Shown one piece after another: positions 32,970 to 44,231 of a stretch of 64,000 bases of DNA. The notes under the pieces were generated by a model that saw only the letters and a program-made list of their open reading frames with translations, was not told the origin of the DNA and did not search any database. Location of the stretch: contig BCIO01000002.1 in NCBI GenBank assembly GCA_001599975.1, forward strand, positions 1,809,883 to 1,873,882, read 5' to 3'. Each line of letters opens with the position of its first letter. Positions within the stretch are counted from its first letter, which is position 1. Source of the stretch: Cystobasidiopsis lactophilus (Eukaryota; Basidiomycota; Agaricostilbomycetes; Agaricostilbales; Chionosphaeraceae). The translations under genes and the position numbers were made by a program.

Positions 32970-34666
32970 TTAGATTGGGCTGGCCATCAACTTTTGATGA
33001 GCTGGCGAGGATGAGGCAAAAACGCGGGCTAAGGGGGAGCAAGGTTGGGCGCCAGCCTTCAGCGGCGAGGACATCTCGACGCCCGAGTCCGACCGGCCTG
33101 AAGAGACGGGCGACGAGAAGGGACTGCTGGCGCCCCCGGGACGCTGGAAATAGGCGTGCTCCAGGGCGGCCTTGGCCGAGATCCGTTTCGGGGGGTCGTA
33201 AACCATCATGCGCTGTTGTGGCTCGCTCGTCAGGCCTTGTCTGATTCTTTTGTCGTATCCACTCACGGAAAGGAGCTCTAGACCAGCTGGGTGGAGCATC
33301 GGCAGTGTATCCGAAAGCTTGTTGGCTTTCCAGTCCGGGAAGACAGGCTTGTAGTCTAGGACGCGTAGAAGCTGTGAGTATTGTTCGGAAGGACCATAGC
33401 GGAAAAAACACACCTGGCAAGCTTGTGAGACCGGGCCAAACGCTCTCTGTTGGCGTGCCAAACATTCTGCGATAACAGTGGCGTTCAGCGTGGCGGGTGA
33501 CCTGCTTTCCCGAATGGACGCACTGAAAGATTTTGAACAGTTGGCCAATCTCAGAGTCACCGGCCAACAAAGGCATCCCGCTCTGCATCTCGGCGAAAAT
33601 GCAGCCCACGCTCCACATGTCGACGCTGGTGGCGTAATGACGGGACCCTAGCAGAACTTCTGGCCCGCGGTACCAAAGTGTGATGATCTGCGGTGACCAG
33701 TGTCAGCAGACACCACGAGCGATGCTTGGAGTCCAGGCACTAACCTCGTGAGTGTACGTCCGCAGAGGCACACCAAACGCGCGCGCCAAGCCGAAGTCGG
33801 CAATTTTCAGCGAGCCAGCGCTGTCGATCAGCAAATTTTGAGGCTTTAGGTCTCGATGCATGATGCGGCGAGAATGTAGAAAGTGAAGGCCGAGTGTGAG
33901 CTGGTGGAGGAGTTTCTGGCGAGGTGCGGAGAGCAAATGAGCTATCTGGAACTCTTGAACGAGCTGTGTTCGCGACGTACTTTGACAAGCTCGGCAGGCA
34001 GCGCACGGTGTCTATAACCACTTGCCCTGTCGACAACCTGGCCTTTGGACTCGGCCTCTGCCACCTTCTTCTCGCCGGCGACGTCCATGTAGCGCTTCAG
34101 GTCCATGTCCAAGAACTCGAACACAAGAGCCAGTTTGCTTTCCGAGTGGATTACGTCCAGCAGCCTGTCCAACAAGCGAGATGGGCTTGGACGCTCGATG
34201 GCCAGCAGTACAAAGGCTCTGGTACGTACCTAACAATGTTGGCGCCGCCGTCCTGCTTGCCCGCCGCCTCCGACTCGTCTGCCATCATGCAAAGCTCCCG
34301 GAGCACGGACACTTCGCGAATGGCCGTCGATGGCACACCCTCGTCGCCCCCGTCATCGTCCAAGCGGATCTTCTTCAGCGCGACGATGCGAGAGGTCGGA
34401 TTGTGGCGAGCCTTGCTGTGGTAGGGGACGCGTGGGTCAGACTTGTAGTGGGATAGAACGTTTGGCAACAAAGAATCCCGTACTATACGACGCCATAGGT
34501 GCCTGCAAGAGCCCAAATTCAAGACGCGGCTCGTACAACTCGAAGGAGCCAGCTCACCTTCGCCAATCTTTTCCTGTGGGCGTGAGGTGTCTGCGTCAGG
34601 GCTGCTAGAGGATGTAATACCGCGAGAGAAGGGGTCTAACCAGGCGATGGTATTGGTCCTGCCCAT
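32970..34666 (-). CDS. CDK1-type cyclin-dependent kinase with C-terminal extension
   Basis: PSTAIRE-class CDK. Exons rebuild [30 protein letters not shown], an acidic insert, then [152 protein letters not shown] and [16 protein letters not shown] and LRTYTHE point to CDK1 rather than Pho85. Oddities: WYRGPE replaces WYRAPE; about 13 extra residues follow VLREL; and some 55 residues follow the kinase fold, with at least five SP sites (SSPVSS, SSPLK, CSPLAR). The start at ATG 34664-34666 gives a 30-residue N-terminal leader before EKIGEG and is provisional. Confidence 0.87.
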
Positions 34667-35089
34667 CGCAGCGTTAAGAACGATTCCAAGCTCGAGCACT
34701 CTTCAGACATGGGCTCACCATAATGCGCGAAACAAAGTCCTCGTTCAGATGCTAGAGCACTGACAGATGAGAGGGAGGGGAGCAGAGGGATGGAAGGACG
34801 CGTCGGGTGTGAAAGAGAGAGCGGGATTTGGGGTCCAGTTAAGAGCGGAGCCAATCAGCCGACTGAAAAGAGTGACTAGAGTGAGGCCAACGTCAACACA
34901 GGAGGAAGGAAAAGTGTTTCTGGCAGATTGAAGGCAATTGAAGGTGGCGGCAAGCGGACAAAAAGAGCAGGAATGCTGTTTGCTCTTGGTCTTCGACGAC
35001 GGGATCGGTGATCGCCCCAGTCTTTCAACGTGATTAACGCCCTGTTGTTCTGCTGTCTGCTGGTACTTGGGCCCTTCTTGGCAGCCTAC
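34667..35089. other. divergent intergenic upstream of CDK1-like kinase
   Basis: About 420 bp. Contains a CCAAT word near 34850 and purine-rich stretches (GAGGAAGGAAAAG). A short minus-strand frame near 34636-34854 overlaps the kinase leader. No gene recognised; presumed promoter for both sides. Confidence 0.4.
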
Positions 35090-35350
35090 ATGTCCACCTC
35101 TAAACTGGCGGCAGCAGCCCTCGTTGTGCTTGCGTTCACCATCGTAGCCTTTTGGGCTGACTTCCCGAAGCCCGCCGCCGATGATGGCAAGCGCATCTAC
35201 TATGTTCTGCCAGCGCCAATGGAGCTGCCGTTCTTGACAACGCCGCTGGGTTCATCATTGCTTGGCTTGATTGCCATTGCCGGTGTCCTCGGCGCGGCCA
35301 GCTTTCTAACGAAACCGCCCAAAGCTCAAAAGCCGCCACGCGCGAGATGA
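35090..35350 (+). CDS. small hydrophobic membrane protein, unidentified
   Basis: From ATG 35090 the frame encodes MSTSKLAAAALVVLAFTIVA FWADFPKP, a hydrophilic middle (DDGKRIYYVLPAPMEL), a second hydrophobic segment (SSLLGLIAIAGVLGAASFL) and a basic tail (KPPKAQKPPRAR). The frame stays open and hydrophobic upstream (NALLFCCLLVLGPFLAAY) but has no ATG there, so an upstream exon could add another membrane segment. The K/R-rich C-terminus would fit an ER membrane protein. Family not recognised. Confidence 0.4.
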   Translation: MSTSKLAAAALVVLAFTIVAFWADFPKPAADDGKRIYYVLPAPMELPFLTTPLGSSLLGLIAIAGVLGAASFLTKPPKAQKPPRAR

Positions 35351-35405
35351 AGGCTCCAACGAATTACAGTGGGGGAGAGGCTCTATGTATAAGGACGAAG
35401 GTGCA

Positions 35406-36631
35406 TTAGGCCAAGACCTGGCGGGCGACGGGAAACCGACGGGGTGAGCCGACGTGTCCGCAACGCAAAGATGGAAAGCGCTCACGGCAAGCAAAACGAC
35501 TGCCAGAACAACGCAAAATATCATCAGCAGGCAAAGCATCCGCCGGCCTGCCCTCTTCTGGTAGCGGTGGGCGGTGGTGAGCTCCTCGGACGCCCTTTCC
35601 GTGTCGGTGGCAATGTTGTTGACGTTGGACTCGATGTTGTCTGAAGAGATGGGGGCAAACGGCTTCAGCTGGACAGGGTCAGAGAAGGATAGGGCTATGG
35701 CTGACCTAGCATGGACTGCTGCTCGTGCACGATTGTACCTGAAAGGAAGTGGCTCGGTGTGTGAGCGCGCAGGCAACACGGAGGGCCCAGCGATTCCTGG
35801 CTCACCCAAATCCCGGAAGATCTCGTTCAGCTCGTGAATGCCAGATTCAATCTCTCGGATCTCGCCCTCGCGCTCTTCAATGAGCTGCTCTTGGTACTCG
35901 AGCTCCGAATCCGGAATGGCTTCGACCTGCGCTTGAGCTTGCAGTTGGGGCCGCTGGTCTTCAAGCTCCAGCAGCTGCCCCGAGCCATCATCATTGAGAC
36001 TGTGCTTGACACTTGAGCGCCCGCCACTAAGGACTGATCCAGGGAGCAGGGCTCACGCTGCCGCCGGCGAATGCGCTTCCTGCTCAAGACCGGCCTTGGC
36101 CCGGTTGATAGACTGCCGCTGCCGCTCTGCGCTAAGCTTCTGCATGCGCTGGAAGGACATCACGGCTGTCTGGAAGTCCCTGGAAACCTTGGCCTGCTCG
36201 ATCTGCGCTTGCCTCTGTGTGCAGACGTTGAGCCCGCGCCTCGTGGCGTTCAGAAGCAGAGCTGCGCACCGACGACCCCTGCGAGCTGGCGAGAGCCTTC
36301 ACATCGTCTGTCGAGTTCTTGACGAGGTCCCGAGTCACCTCGGTCAAGTCGTGCCTAGAGGATGCGCCCAATGTTGATTGAGCGAGGCCTCCACCACGCC
36401 AAGCTGCAGAGCTCACAGCTTCTGCCGAATGGCAGGGGTGTCTCTGTTGGTACCTAACAGGTCAACGAGCTTGCTGATGCCGGTGACGTTGCCGTTGATC
36501 TTGAAGATTTGGAGGCCCAAGTTGTCCATCCCGCTGAAGCAAATCCCCTTCAATCTTCTAGGACTCCGTTGGCTCAGTGGCTCGTCTCCTCACTTGGCAT
36601 TAACGCCCCGCTCCAAGTCGGCAAACGACAT
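35406..36631 (-). CDS. PEP12: Pep12-type endosomal syntaxin (Qa-SNARE)
   Basis: Membrane-fusion t-SNARE of endosome/vacuole traffic. Starts MSFADLERGVNAK, the family's typical beginning (ATG 36629-36631). Exons then give MDNLGLQIFKINGNVTGISK, LVDLLGTNRDTPAIRQKL, HDLTEVTRDLVKNS and a helical AQIEQAKVSRDFQTAVMSFQ RMQKLSAERQ. The SNARE motif follows: EYQEQLIEEREGEIREIESG, IHELNEIFRDLG, TIVHEQQSML with the zero-layer Gln, and DNIESNVNNIATDTERASEE L. A tail anchor (RMLCLLMIFCVVLAVVLLA) is completed across an intron by VLA, with stop at 35406. Follows symplekin on the same strand (145 bp). Confidence 0.9.
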
Positions 36632-36775
36632 CTTCTTGAAATTGAGGTTGAGGTCGTCGGTCAAAGTCGACCGGTGAGCGAGCGGCGTGACGAGTGAAGG
36701 CTTGCAAGAAAAGTGGGACCGCTTCTAAGTGGCCAGGTCGCAAAGATGCTTCTACAAGAGCGAGCACCCATTCAG

Positions 36776-39700
36776 CTACCCTTCGTCGATTGCTTCTAGC
36801 AGGCTGGCCATCCGAGGCTTGTTGTTGTACTCTGCAATGAGAAATTGCCACCGTTCAGCTTCATCAGTGGCTCGACAAGATCAAAAGGCCGCACTCTGTA
36901 GGACATGCTGCCTCAGCGGGTCTTTGAGCCCAGGCTGCTTCCCGAGAAGCTGCTGCAGCGGCTCTTTAGGAAGCTGTAAGATGGTGTCAAAAGACCAAGG
37001 CGTCGTTGCCTTGGCGCAGCGAACAAAGCCCTCCCAGAGCTGTGGATTGGTCCAGACCTTCTTGGTGATGAGCCGATTGAGCAGTGTGCTGGAAACGTAC
37101 GCCTGCAGGGAGCTGTACATAGTGACAGCTTGGATGACCTGAAAAGGAACGAGACCAAGTCAGCTGGCCCTCGATCAAAGGTAAACGAACAGAGGCTCAA
37201 GCCATACCGTTCGCATATAAAGCACAGGCAACACCGGCTCGTCCATGACCTGCTGCATAAAAGCCGCCAACACGTCCGGTTTGTAGATGTCGGCCATGCC
37301 CAAACATAGTCCGATGGCTAACGGGCCAAAGTGGCTCAGCCGTGGCGCCACAGCAAGCGAAGGGTAAGTCCCAGCGTACCCTCAATGGCCATCTTCAGCT
37401 CCAGCTCTTTGTCGCTGTGGTGGAGCAACACCAGTAACTCGACGGGCGTCAACAATTCGCTTTGGCGCACTCTGGGCTGGTTCGACGATACTTGGCCAAA
37501 GGCATGCGGCGGCACCATGATGCCCTGCAGCACGGTCGAAAGCGCGGCCTTGTCGTCATCGGTAACGCCAAAAGCAGAGATGACACGAGGAAGGTGCTTG
37601 ATGATTTCGCTCTGCAGTGGCACCCGCTGGGTCAAGCAAACGCGCACAGGCCTCTCAAGGGTATAGTTCAAACTCACCTTTTCAAGTTCTGGAAGAACAG
37701 GGATCAGATAGCGCGGGTTGAGATCGCGCTCAGCCGCCATGTCCTTGATGAGCTCCACCAAAGCTGGCGATGCCTTGCCCTTCTCGGAAAAGATGGCAAT
37801 GACTCGAAGGACAAGGGGTTCTGCGCCCTCAGGCGAATCGCGGATGAGCTGCAGAATTTTGGGGTGCTTGGCACCGAGCGAGCGGATCAACATCGTGATT
37901 GCTGTCAGGACATGCGGCTGAACGGTCGGACTCATGTTGGGGTACGCCTCGAAGAGCCTGCAAAACCACTCTGAGCACCACTTCACTCTCGGGCCGAAGC
38001 GCTTACTTGTCTAGGAGGTCGGGCACTTTGGACGAGAGTGCAAGCAAGAGCTCTAGGTGCCGAATCACTTGCAATTCGCCCGTCGGTGAAGGCATACCGG
38101 ATTTGACGACCCCGGTTGACACGGTGGCCTTTTTGGAGGGAGCGCCGTCGGGAGGTGGCGTGTCGACGTCCATGTCAGGTTGGTCGAGCTGCTTCGCCTT
38201 CAGCAGATCCAGCAAGCTCAATGCAAAAGCCTGTACTAGGTCGCCGAGTACTGGCAAGTCGGGAACCCATCTTCGGACCGTGAGAATAGCGGCATTACGC
38301 GTGGGCTTTTCGGAGTGTGTCGTCAAAGATAGCAGCATGTCAAGTGCGTCCTGCCTGGCTGTAGGTCGAAATACGGCCACATCCCGTAGCGTGGGGAACC
38401 CGAGTTGAAGCCTGACAATCGTCAAAAGGATGTTCGGTGTGCCATCCGAAAAGGGGGCCTACTGGGTTTTGTTTTCGCAGAGCAGCGCCAGCTTCTCGCA
38501 CAATGCCCTGTCGATGCTCGGCAAATCCACAACAAATTGGGAGAATATCTTGGGATCCGATTCTGCCGCTGGGCTTGTCAAATGATCGAACAGCGTTGCC
38601 AGCCAAACCGAGTACACGCTGTCTTCGGTGTTCTTTCTCGTGCATCAAGGTCAGATTGACCGATGTCCTTCTAGAAGAGAAGCGCACAGGTTGCTCGGCT
38701 TCCTCTGCTTTTGGCGCTTCGTCCGTGGCAAGCCACTCTTCGTTCAGCCAGAGCTTGGCCACGACCAGTCTGATTGTCGATCCCTCGTTCAGTACGATCG
38801 AAATGGAAACTTGAAGAAGAAAGGTAGCCTACCGGTCTTTTAGATCGCCTGATACATAGGAGTATAGGGCTTGTCGCGCAGTGGTGGAGGGCGGGAGGGA
38901 TTTGTCCACTTGGCTGCCAAACCCGCGAGAGGCCAGCCGAGTGGCCAATGCCGCCCACACAGAGACAGAGCTGTCGCTAGCAACAGCAGTTGCTGAAGCG
39001 CTCGTAAACACGCGAGCGATGGTCGATTCAAAGAGAGCGCTCTGCGCCGAGGCGGAGATGGGTTCCGGCGGCGGTAGCTCGAACGCATCCAACTCTGGTG
39101 CTTCCCCCATTTCGTCGTCTGAGTCTTCTCCAGGAAGTTGCAGATCCTCTTCCTCTGCAGCAAGCGGGTTGACGGGCTCGCTCTTGCCAAGCGGCTGGGC
39201 GACGGTTGTCTTTTGCGCCGCCGCCGCCGCCGCGCCAGCCGGCAAGTGCGTTCGAATCTCGTTGATGGCGCTGCTGAGCACTGCGTCCGTTACTACCTGC
39301 AGGTTTGCGATGACAAGCTCGGTGACCAAAGCGACGGGAAGTGTTGTCACATCGAAGTTGGCTAGCGGATTGCTTTCTTCGGTGGCACGCGCGAGGCCAA
39401 AGGTTCTGGAAGCGGAGGCGCCAGCAGCGTCTTGTGACGTCGTGTCCAGTTTACGCCTCTTGGAAGCTGCAGCCGTTGCCACCAAGTTCAATTCGTCCGT
39501 AATCCGGCTGCGCTTTCGGCTGGCCTCCTCCTCGCGGCTTCTCTTGGCCAGCTCAGCCGCCTGGAGCATCCGGGTGTTCTGCTTTTGCAAAAACTCTGTG
39601 ATTTGGGGCGTGAATGCGCCAGATGTTCCCGAGCGCAAGAGGTGGGCAAGCGCGATCCGAAACGCCTTCTCAACACTGCGGACTTGCAAGGCCGACGCCG

Positions 39701-40696
39701 ACGCCAGGGAGTTGGGCTCCCAATTGACCAAAGTGGTATAGATAGAATTGGCCAAAGCTGGCCGCACTTTGACCAGCGTGGCAAAAGAGTTGACGATGGC
39801 CGAAATGAGGTCGGGGATGCTACCACAGGACATGAGCTCGGTCGGAAACGACGAGAGCAGTTCTTACTTGGAGATGTACAGAGTCTTGATACACTCCTCC
39901 AGCAGGCGCTTCGCCTCGTCCTCCAAGTTCTGGGGGTGCATAAAGGGATGGTGGGAAGGACACATTGCGAGATTGGGCTCGGCGCGGGCCTGCATGCGAG
40001 GGTCGGCGATCGCACGCGTTTGCGTCTGTATGACTTTTTGGAGGAATTTGGTGGCGGCCACGCGCACGCCGACTGGGCCAGCCGCCCAAGAGTTGAGCAC
40101 AGCGTTTTTCAATTGGGTCACCTTGTCCCACATGCCGGATTGGTTGGAGTCGACACAGCTTTGCAGATGGTTGCTTGGTCAGCCGCATATCGACCGCGGG
40201 TCACAAAGAAAAAGACTGACCAGTGGCGAAATAACAAGGGATAGGCGGATGTGAACGACACGATGGCGAGCTTCCGCACTTGAATGTCCGCGTCACCTAG
40301 GAGGGTGGTAAACGTATCAAGCGAACGCTGTGCCACTTTGTGTCCCAGGGTCAATTCGAACGGCCGGCGATCGCTCGAGATGGAAAACCAACAGCTCAGC
40401 TTTTGCTCGGCAGAAAGCGGCGCTTTGCCCAGTGCGTGGCTGATGACCTCTTCCAGAAACCAGTACTTGAGAGCTGGGTCGGCCCTCGAGAGCGACGGCA
40501 GCACCGTCTGGTACACAATGGGCAGGACTGCTCACGAAGGTCAGCTCCGCACGAATTCGACTGCGAAGCGAGACCGCTCCTCACAATTGGGCTCAGTCTC
40601 CAGCAGAGTTTTAAGAGCTGACTGCCCTGCATCTCTGTCTTCGCCTGAGCTGGATAGGATGGTCGAAATGATCCTGAGAGGGTCGTTTTGCGCCAT
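36776..40696 (-). CDS. PTA1: symplekin/Pta1, mRNA 3'-end processing scaffold
   Basis: HEAT-repeat scaffold of the cleavage and polyadenylation factor. Begins MAQNDPLRIISTILSSSG (ATG 40694-40696). A 54-nt intron joins LETEPN to SVLPIVYQTVLPSL and KYWFLEEV. HEAT-like segments follow (KLAIVSFTSAYPLLFRHW, HHPFMHPQNLEDEAKRLLEE), then a lysine/alanine-rich middle with KRSREEEASRKRSR and an acidic EEEDLQLPGEDSDDEMGE. The symplekin C-terminal domain reads FEAYPNMSPTVQPHVLTAIT, LTPVELLVLLH, ITKKVWTNPQLWEGFVRCAK and DTILQLPKEPLQQLLG. The apparent stop after LQSAAF is bypassed by an intron joining LQ to KYNNKPRMASLLEAIDEG, with stop at 36776-36778. Divergent from the RhoGAP gene with 249 bp between starts. 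Confidence 0.9.
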
Positions 40697-40945
40697 CTTG
40701 GACGGCCGCACTCGCACGCCTTGCGCCCTAGAACCACACGTCGCCCGGTGGGCGTGCTACTCCAGCACCCTGACAAGCACCTCTTGAGTGCTTCCAAGCA
40801 AAACCCAGCAACGACAGAACCGGTTTCCTGGAAGGCAGCGAGTGGTCGAATCAGCTTGACCTGCGACGACGTTTGTTTTGGAGCTCTTTGGTGGATGCGC
40901 TACTCCGATTGCTCGCAGTGAGCGTGGTTTCAGGTGTTGGACGCA

Positions 40946-43310
40946 ATGGAGAGCGCGGGTCCAGGGCCGGCGCCCAATGGGTTCGAAGAGGCGTCCAAAA
41001 TCGACTTCAGCTTGGACGAGGGCCAGCTGCTGCCCACAGACTTTGAGGAGAGCGTGTTCAGAAACCTATGTGACATCGATGTGCGTTCTACGTCCCCCGC
41101 GGCGACGCCCTTCGGGGCGTTGCTCCCTTGCGACGCCAAGCTCACGCCTCGATTCCGACCCCCCAGTGTGGATTGCCTTTGCTGCTGGACCGCCTGCGCC
41201 AGAGCTCTGCGTCTGCAAAGGTAGCGCTCTTGACCGTTTTGGTACTGCCTCTGCTGACGTGGCCGCGTGCGCTCGTCAGGAAGCTTCACTCTTCCTGCGC
41301 AAGCGGGCCCAGTTGGAAGAGGAGTACGCTCGGGCCAACGCCCGCCTGGCCAGGGCGACTCTTGATAGCTATAGAGAGGGCGAAGGCAAGGCTGGGTAAG
41401 TGCCGGTTCATTTGTGGCTCCCGAGACCGGTGTTCGGCTTGACGGCGAGCTGGGGCAGGTCGTTTGTTACGGCGTACGCCGCCTTCCTGCGAACACACGA
41501 GCTGGCCAGCGACAACCACCTCAAGTTTGCCTCCCACATCAACGATATGTCCGACCAGCTGCTGGAGCTCTCCAAAGAGGCAGAGCGCGCGCGCAAGATG
41601 GGCAAGGAGGTCGGCACCCGACTGGAGAAGACACTGGGCGACTCGGAAGGTGCCATGGAGAAAGCTCGTTCGCGGTTTGAAGCATCAGCAGAAGAGCTAG
41701 AGCGCTGCCTGGTCGCCAAAGCCGGAGAAAGCCCCCGCGCAGATCCCACCCTCCTTCCGCACGCCCAGTCCAACGCCGCAAGCCTGGCGTTGGGCCAGCC
41801 CCCGCCAAAGCGCACGTTTGGGAAAGCCATGTCCAAGCTCAAGCAGAGCGGCAAGAGCGTGGGCGGGCGCAACGAGGAGGAGCTGCGGGCGAGGATGGCA
41901 GCGACCTCGGAGGCCTACCGCAAAGAGGTGCAGGCTTGCCAAGCGGTGCGCCGCGACCACTGGGTGAACCACGTCCCGCGCATTCTGCGCAACCTCAAGG
42001 AGAGCGTCGACGAAACCGACAACGGGACGCAGTACCAGCTGTCGAGGTATTCCCAGCTCTACGAGTACACGGTGCTGCAGGACGGCACGACGGTGGCGCC
42101 ACCGGGCGGCATCGAAGAGGGGCCCGGCTTGCGCGCCGTGGTGGACGCCATCGATAACCGCGACGACTTCCGCAAGTACATGGAACACTACAACGTGGCC
42201 TGGATCCAATCGCCCGCTGGCATGCGCGGGCCAGCAAAGCGGGGGCAGGGCATGATCGACGAGGATGGCTACGTCGCCGTGCCCCCGTCAAATCCGAACT
42301 ACGTCTCTTCTAACTCGCCGGGCACGCCGGGCAGCTCGGCCGGCCCCAGTTACAGCGCCCTCGCCTCCAAGATTTCTTCCAACTCATCTCCAAACCCAAG
42401 CGCCTCGACTTCCAAGGCGACCTTCGGCATCAGTCTGCAAGCGCAGATGGACCGCGATGGCATCGAGGTGCCCAGAGTGCTCCAAGAATGTGCCGCTGTC
42501 ATTGAAGCTCACGGTCGGTCGCACTTTCCTTGTTTTGGTTCTCGCGCCTGATTTTTCGCTCCCAGGCCTCGAAGTGACCGGAATATATCGATTATCTGGC
42601 ACAACGTCCAAGGTCCAGCGCTTAAAGGCCAAACTTGATGCCGGTTGGTGGCTGCTTCCTGCGTGTTTAGGTTTGAGCTGACGGCATTTGTCGGCTCCAG
42701 ACGTCGACCGCGTAGACCTTTCCTCTGAAGAGTATCTGTCGGACATCAACGATATCACCGGCGTGCTCAAGCTGTGGTTTAGAGAGCTTCCCGAGCCGCT
42801 CATGACTTTTGACTTATACCACGGCTTCGTCGAAGCTGCCAGTGAGCCTGTTCCCTCGCCTACCGCCGTGGTTTCTCTAAAGGGCGTTCTCGTGGTCAGA
42901 AATCGAGAACGATCGCTTGCGGCACATCCGGCTCCACGAGCGAGTCAACGAGCTGTCCGATTCTCACTACGCCACCTTGAAGTTTCTAATGGGCCACCTT
43001 GACAAGTGCGTGCAACTCAGTGGCCGGCAGCGCTTCTTTTCTCAGACTCCAGAGCAGGGTGCAGAAGCACGGGTCCTCCAATTCCATGACCATTTCCAAT
43101 CTGGCCATCGTCTTTGGGCCCACCTTGTTCCGCCCTCCCGCCGGCGAGGAGGGCAGCGCGCTGCAGGACATGACATGGCAGTGCAAGGCTGTCGAAACCA
43201 TCTTGACACACTACGAGGCGTGAGTTTGCTTTGCCAGAGCGTTTGCGAAACGATCCTGACGATAAGCCCACGCCAGAATATTCGTGCCGGCAGAAGAGGC
43301 GGATCCGTAG
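40946..43310 (+). CDS. RGD1: F-BAR and RhoGAP domain protein, Rgd1-like
   Basis: GTPase-activating protein for Rho-family GTPases with a membrane-bending F-BAR domain; yeast Rgd1 acts on Rho3/Rho4. Starts MESAGPGPAPNGFEEASKID. Exons give CGLPLLLDRLRQSSASAK, then EASLFLRKRAQLEEEYARAN (F-BAR start), SFVTAYAAFLRTHELASDNH and a long coiled-coil to NRDDFRKYMEHYN. A Ser/Pro linker leads to the RhoGAP domain: IEVPRVLQECAAVIEAHG, LEVTGIYRLSGTTSKVQRLK (arginine finger in YRLSG), DINDITGVLKLWFRELPEPL, SDSHYATLKFLMGHL, NSMTISNLAIVFGPTLFRPP and the last exon IFVPAEEADP, with stop at 43308-43310. Confidence 0.92.
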
Positions 43311-43486
43311 CCCGGGCGCGCATGTCTTAGCATTGCAAACCCCCTGTATCATTACTCGCTCAAAACAAGCCTGCGCCTTTTCGGCGTCTCAGAAGCACAC
43401 TCAGAAAGGTTGCGGCTTCAATTCCAAACGTGGGATGTGGTGGGCCGTGCACGAAGCCGAGTCAGGATTGCAAAAGCGCCGCTTGC

Positions 43487-43983
43487 TCAAACGGAGGAGG
43501 GGTAAAGCATGATGCGGCAGCTGGCGCCCATCGTGCGAGCTGGCAAGTTGCGGCGGAACTTTGCGCGAACACCGCCCGAGTTGCCTGTTCAACGCCAAAC
43601 GTCAGCCTGGCCCGTCCCAAATAAACCGAGTCTAGCTGTAACGCACCGTGCGGCCTGGTGACCTTGCCCCAAATGACCCTGACCTTGCTGCCGTCGACCT
43701 CCTTCTGCGCCTTGTAAACGTATGCAACCCTCTGCGTGTGCGTCGTGAGCCCCTTTGCCTGGTGGCTCTCAAAAACGAGCGCCTCACCTTGCCCAAGTAG
43801 TAACGAGCCTCCTCCCTGTTGGCGACGCCCTCAATCTGGAGCAGAGAGGTGTTGGGCTTTTGGTTGCGCTTGGCCCGCTTGAAGCCCAAGATGCGGCCTT
43901 TTGCGTATAGTCTGTGCAGCGCTTCTCTTTAGCATCTTGCCTGGCGTCTGCAGCAAACTTGCAGCTCACCTGGAGGAGCCCAT
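43487..43983 (-). CDS. RPL33: 60S ribosomal protein eL33 (Rpl33/L35a)
   Basis: Large-subunit ribosomal protein. A 14-nt first exon MGSSR (ATG 43981-43983) joins [41 protein letters not shown], then [32 protein letters not shown] and the last exon beginning [20 protein letters not shown], ending RIMLYPSSV, with stop at 43487. Matches the family throughout. Convergent with the RhoGAP gene. Confidence 0.93.
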
Positions 43984-44064
43984 TGTGCGTTGTGAACGGC
44001 AGAGCTGGAGAGATTTTTTGGCCAAAAATCCTCGAGCGACCAAAGCGAGAGGCTTGTGGTTTGG

Positions 44065-44072
44065 TCACGTGA
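44065..44072. promoter_or_regulatory. TCACGTGA palindromic E-box
   Basis: A perfect TCACGTGA palindrome in the 248-bp divergent region between RPL33 and the Zn2Cys6 regulator. This is the classic bHLH (Cbf1/USF-type) site and could serve either gene. Function inferred from the motif only. Confidence 0.5.
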
Positions 44073-44231
44073 TATTCTGATGCCGAATACATTGTCTGCG
44101 TAAGCCTTCGGCCATCTTTGCTTCTTCCACCTTTTCGACTTGTCAAGTCGCAGGCGGAGCCCCCAAATTGTGTTGTCCGATAGAATTGAACGCCCTTTGT
44201 TGGGACAGCAAAGGAAGTGACTCGCCTCTCA

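Noticed and set aside
36881-36950. Ending symplekin at the stop after LQSAAF
   Set aside because: A GTGCGG donor just before it and an ATTGCAG acceptor restore KYNNKPRMASLLEAIDEG, giving a more natural C-terminus ending at 36776.
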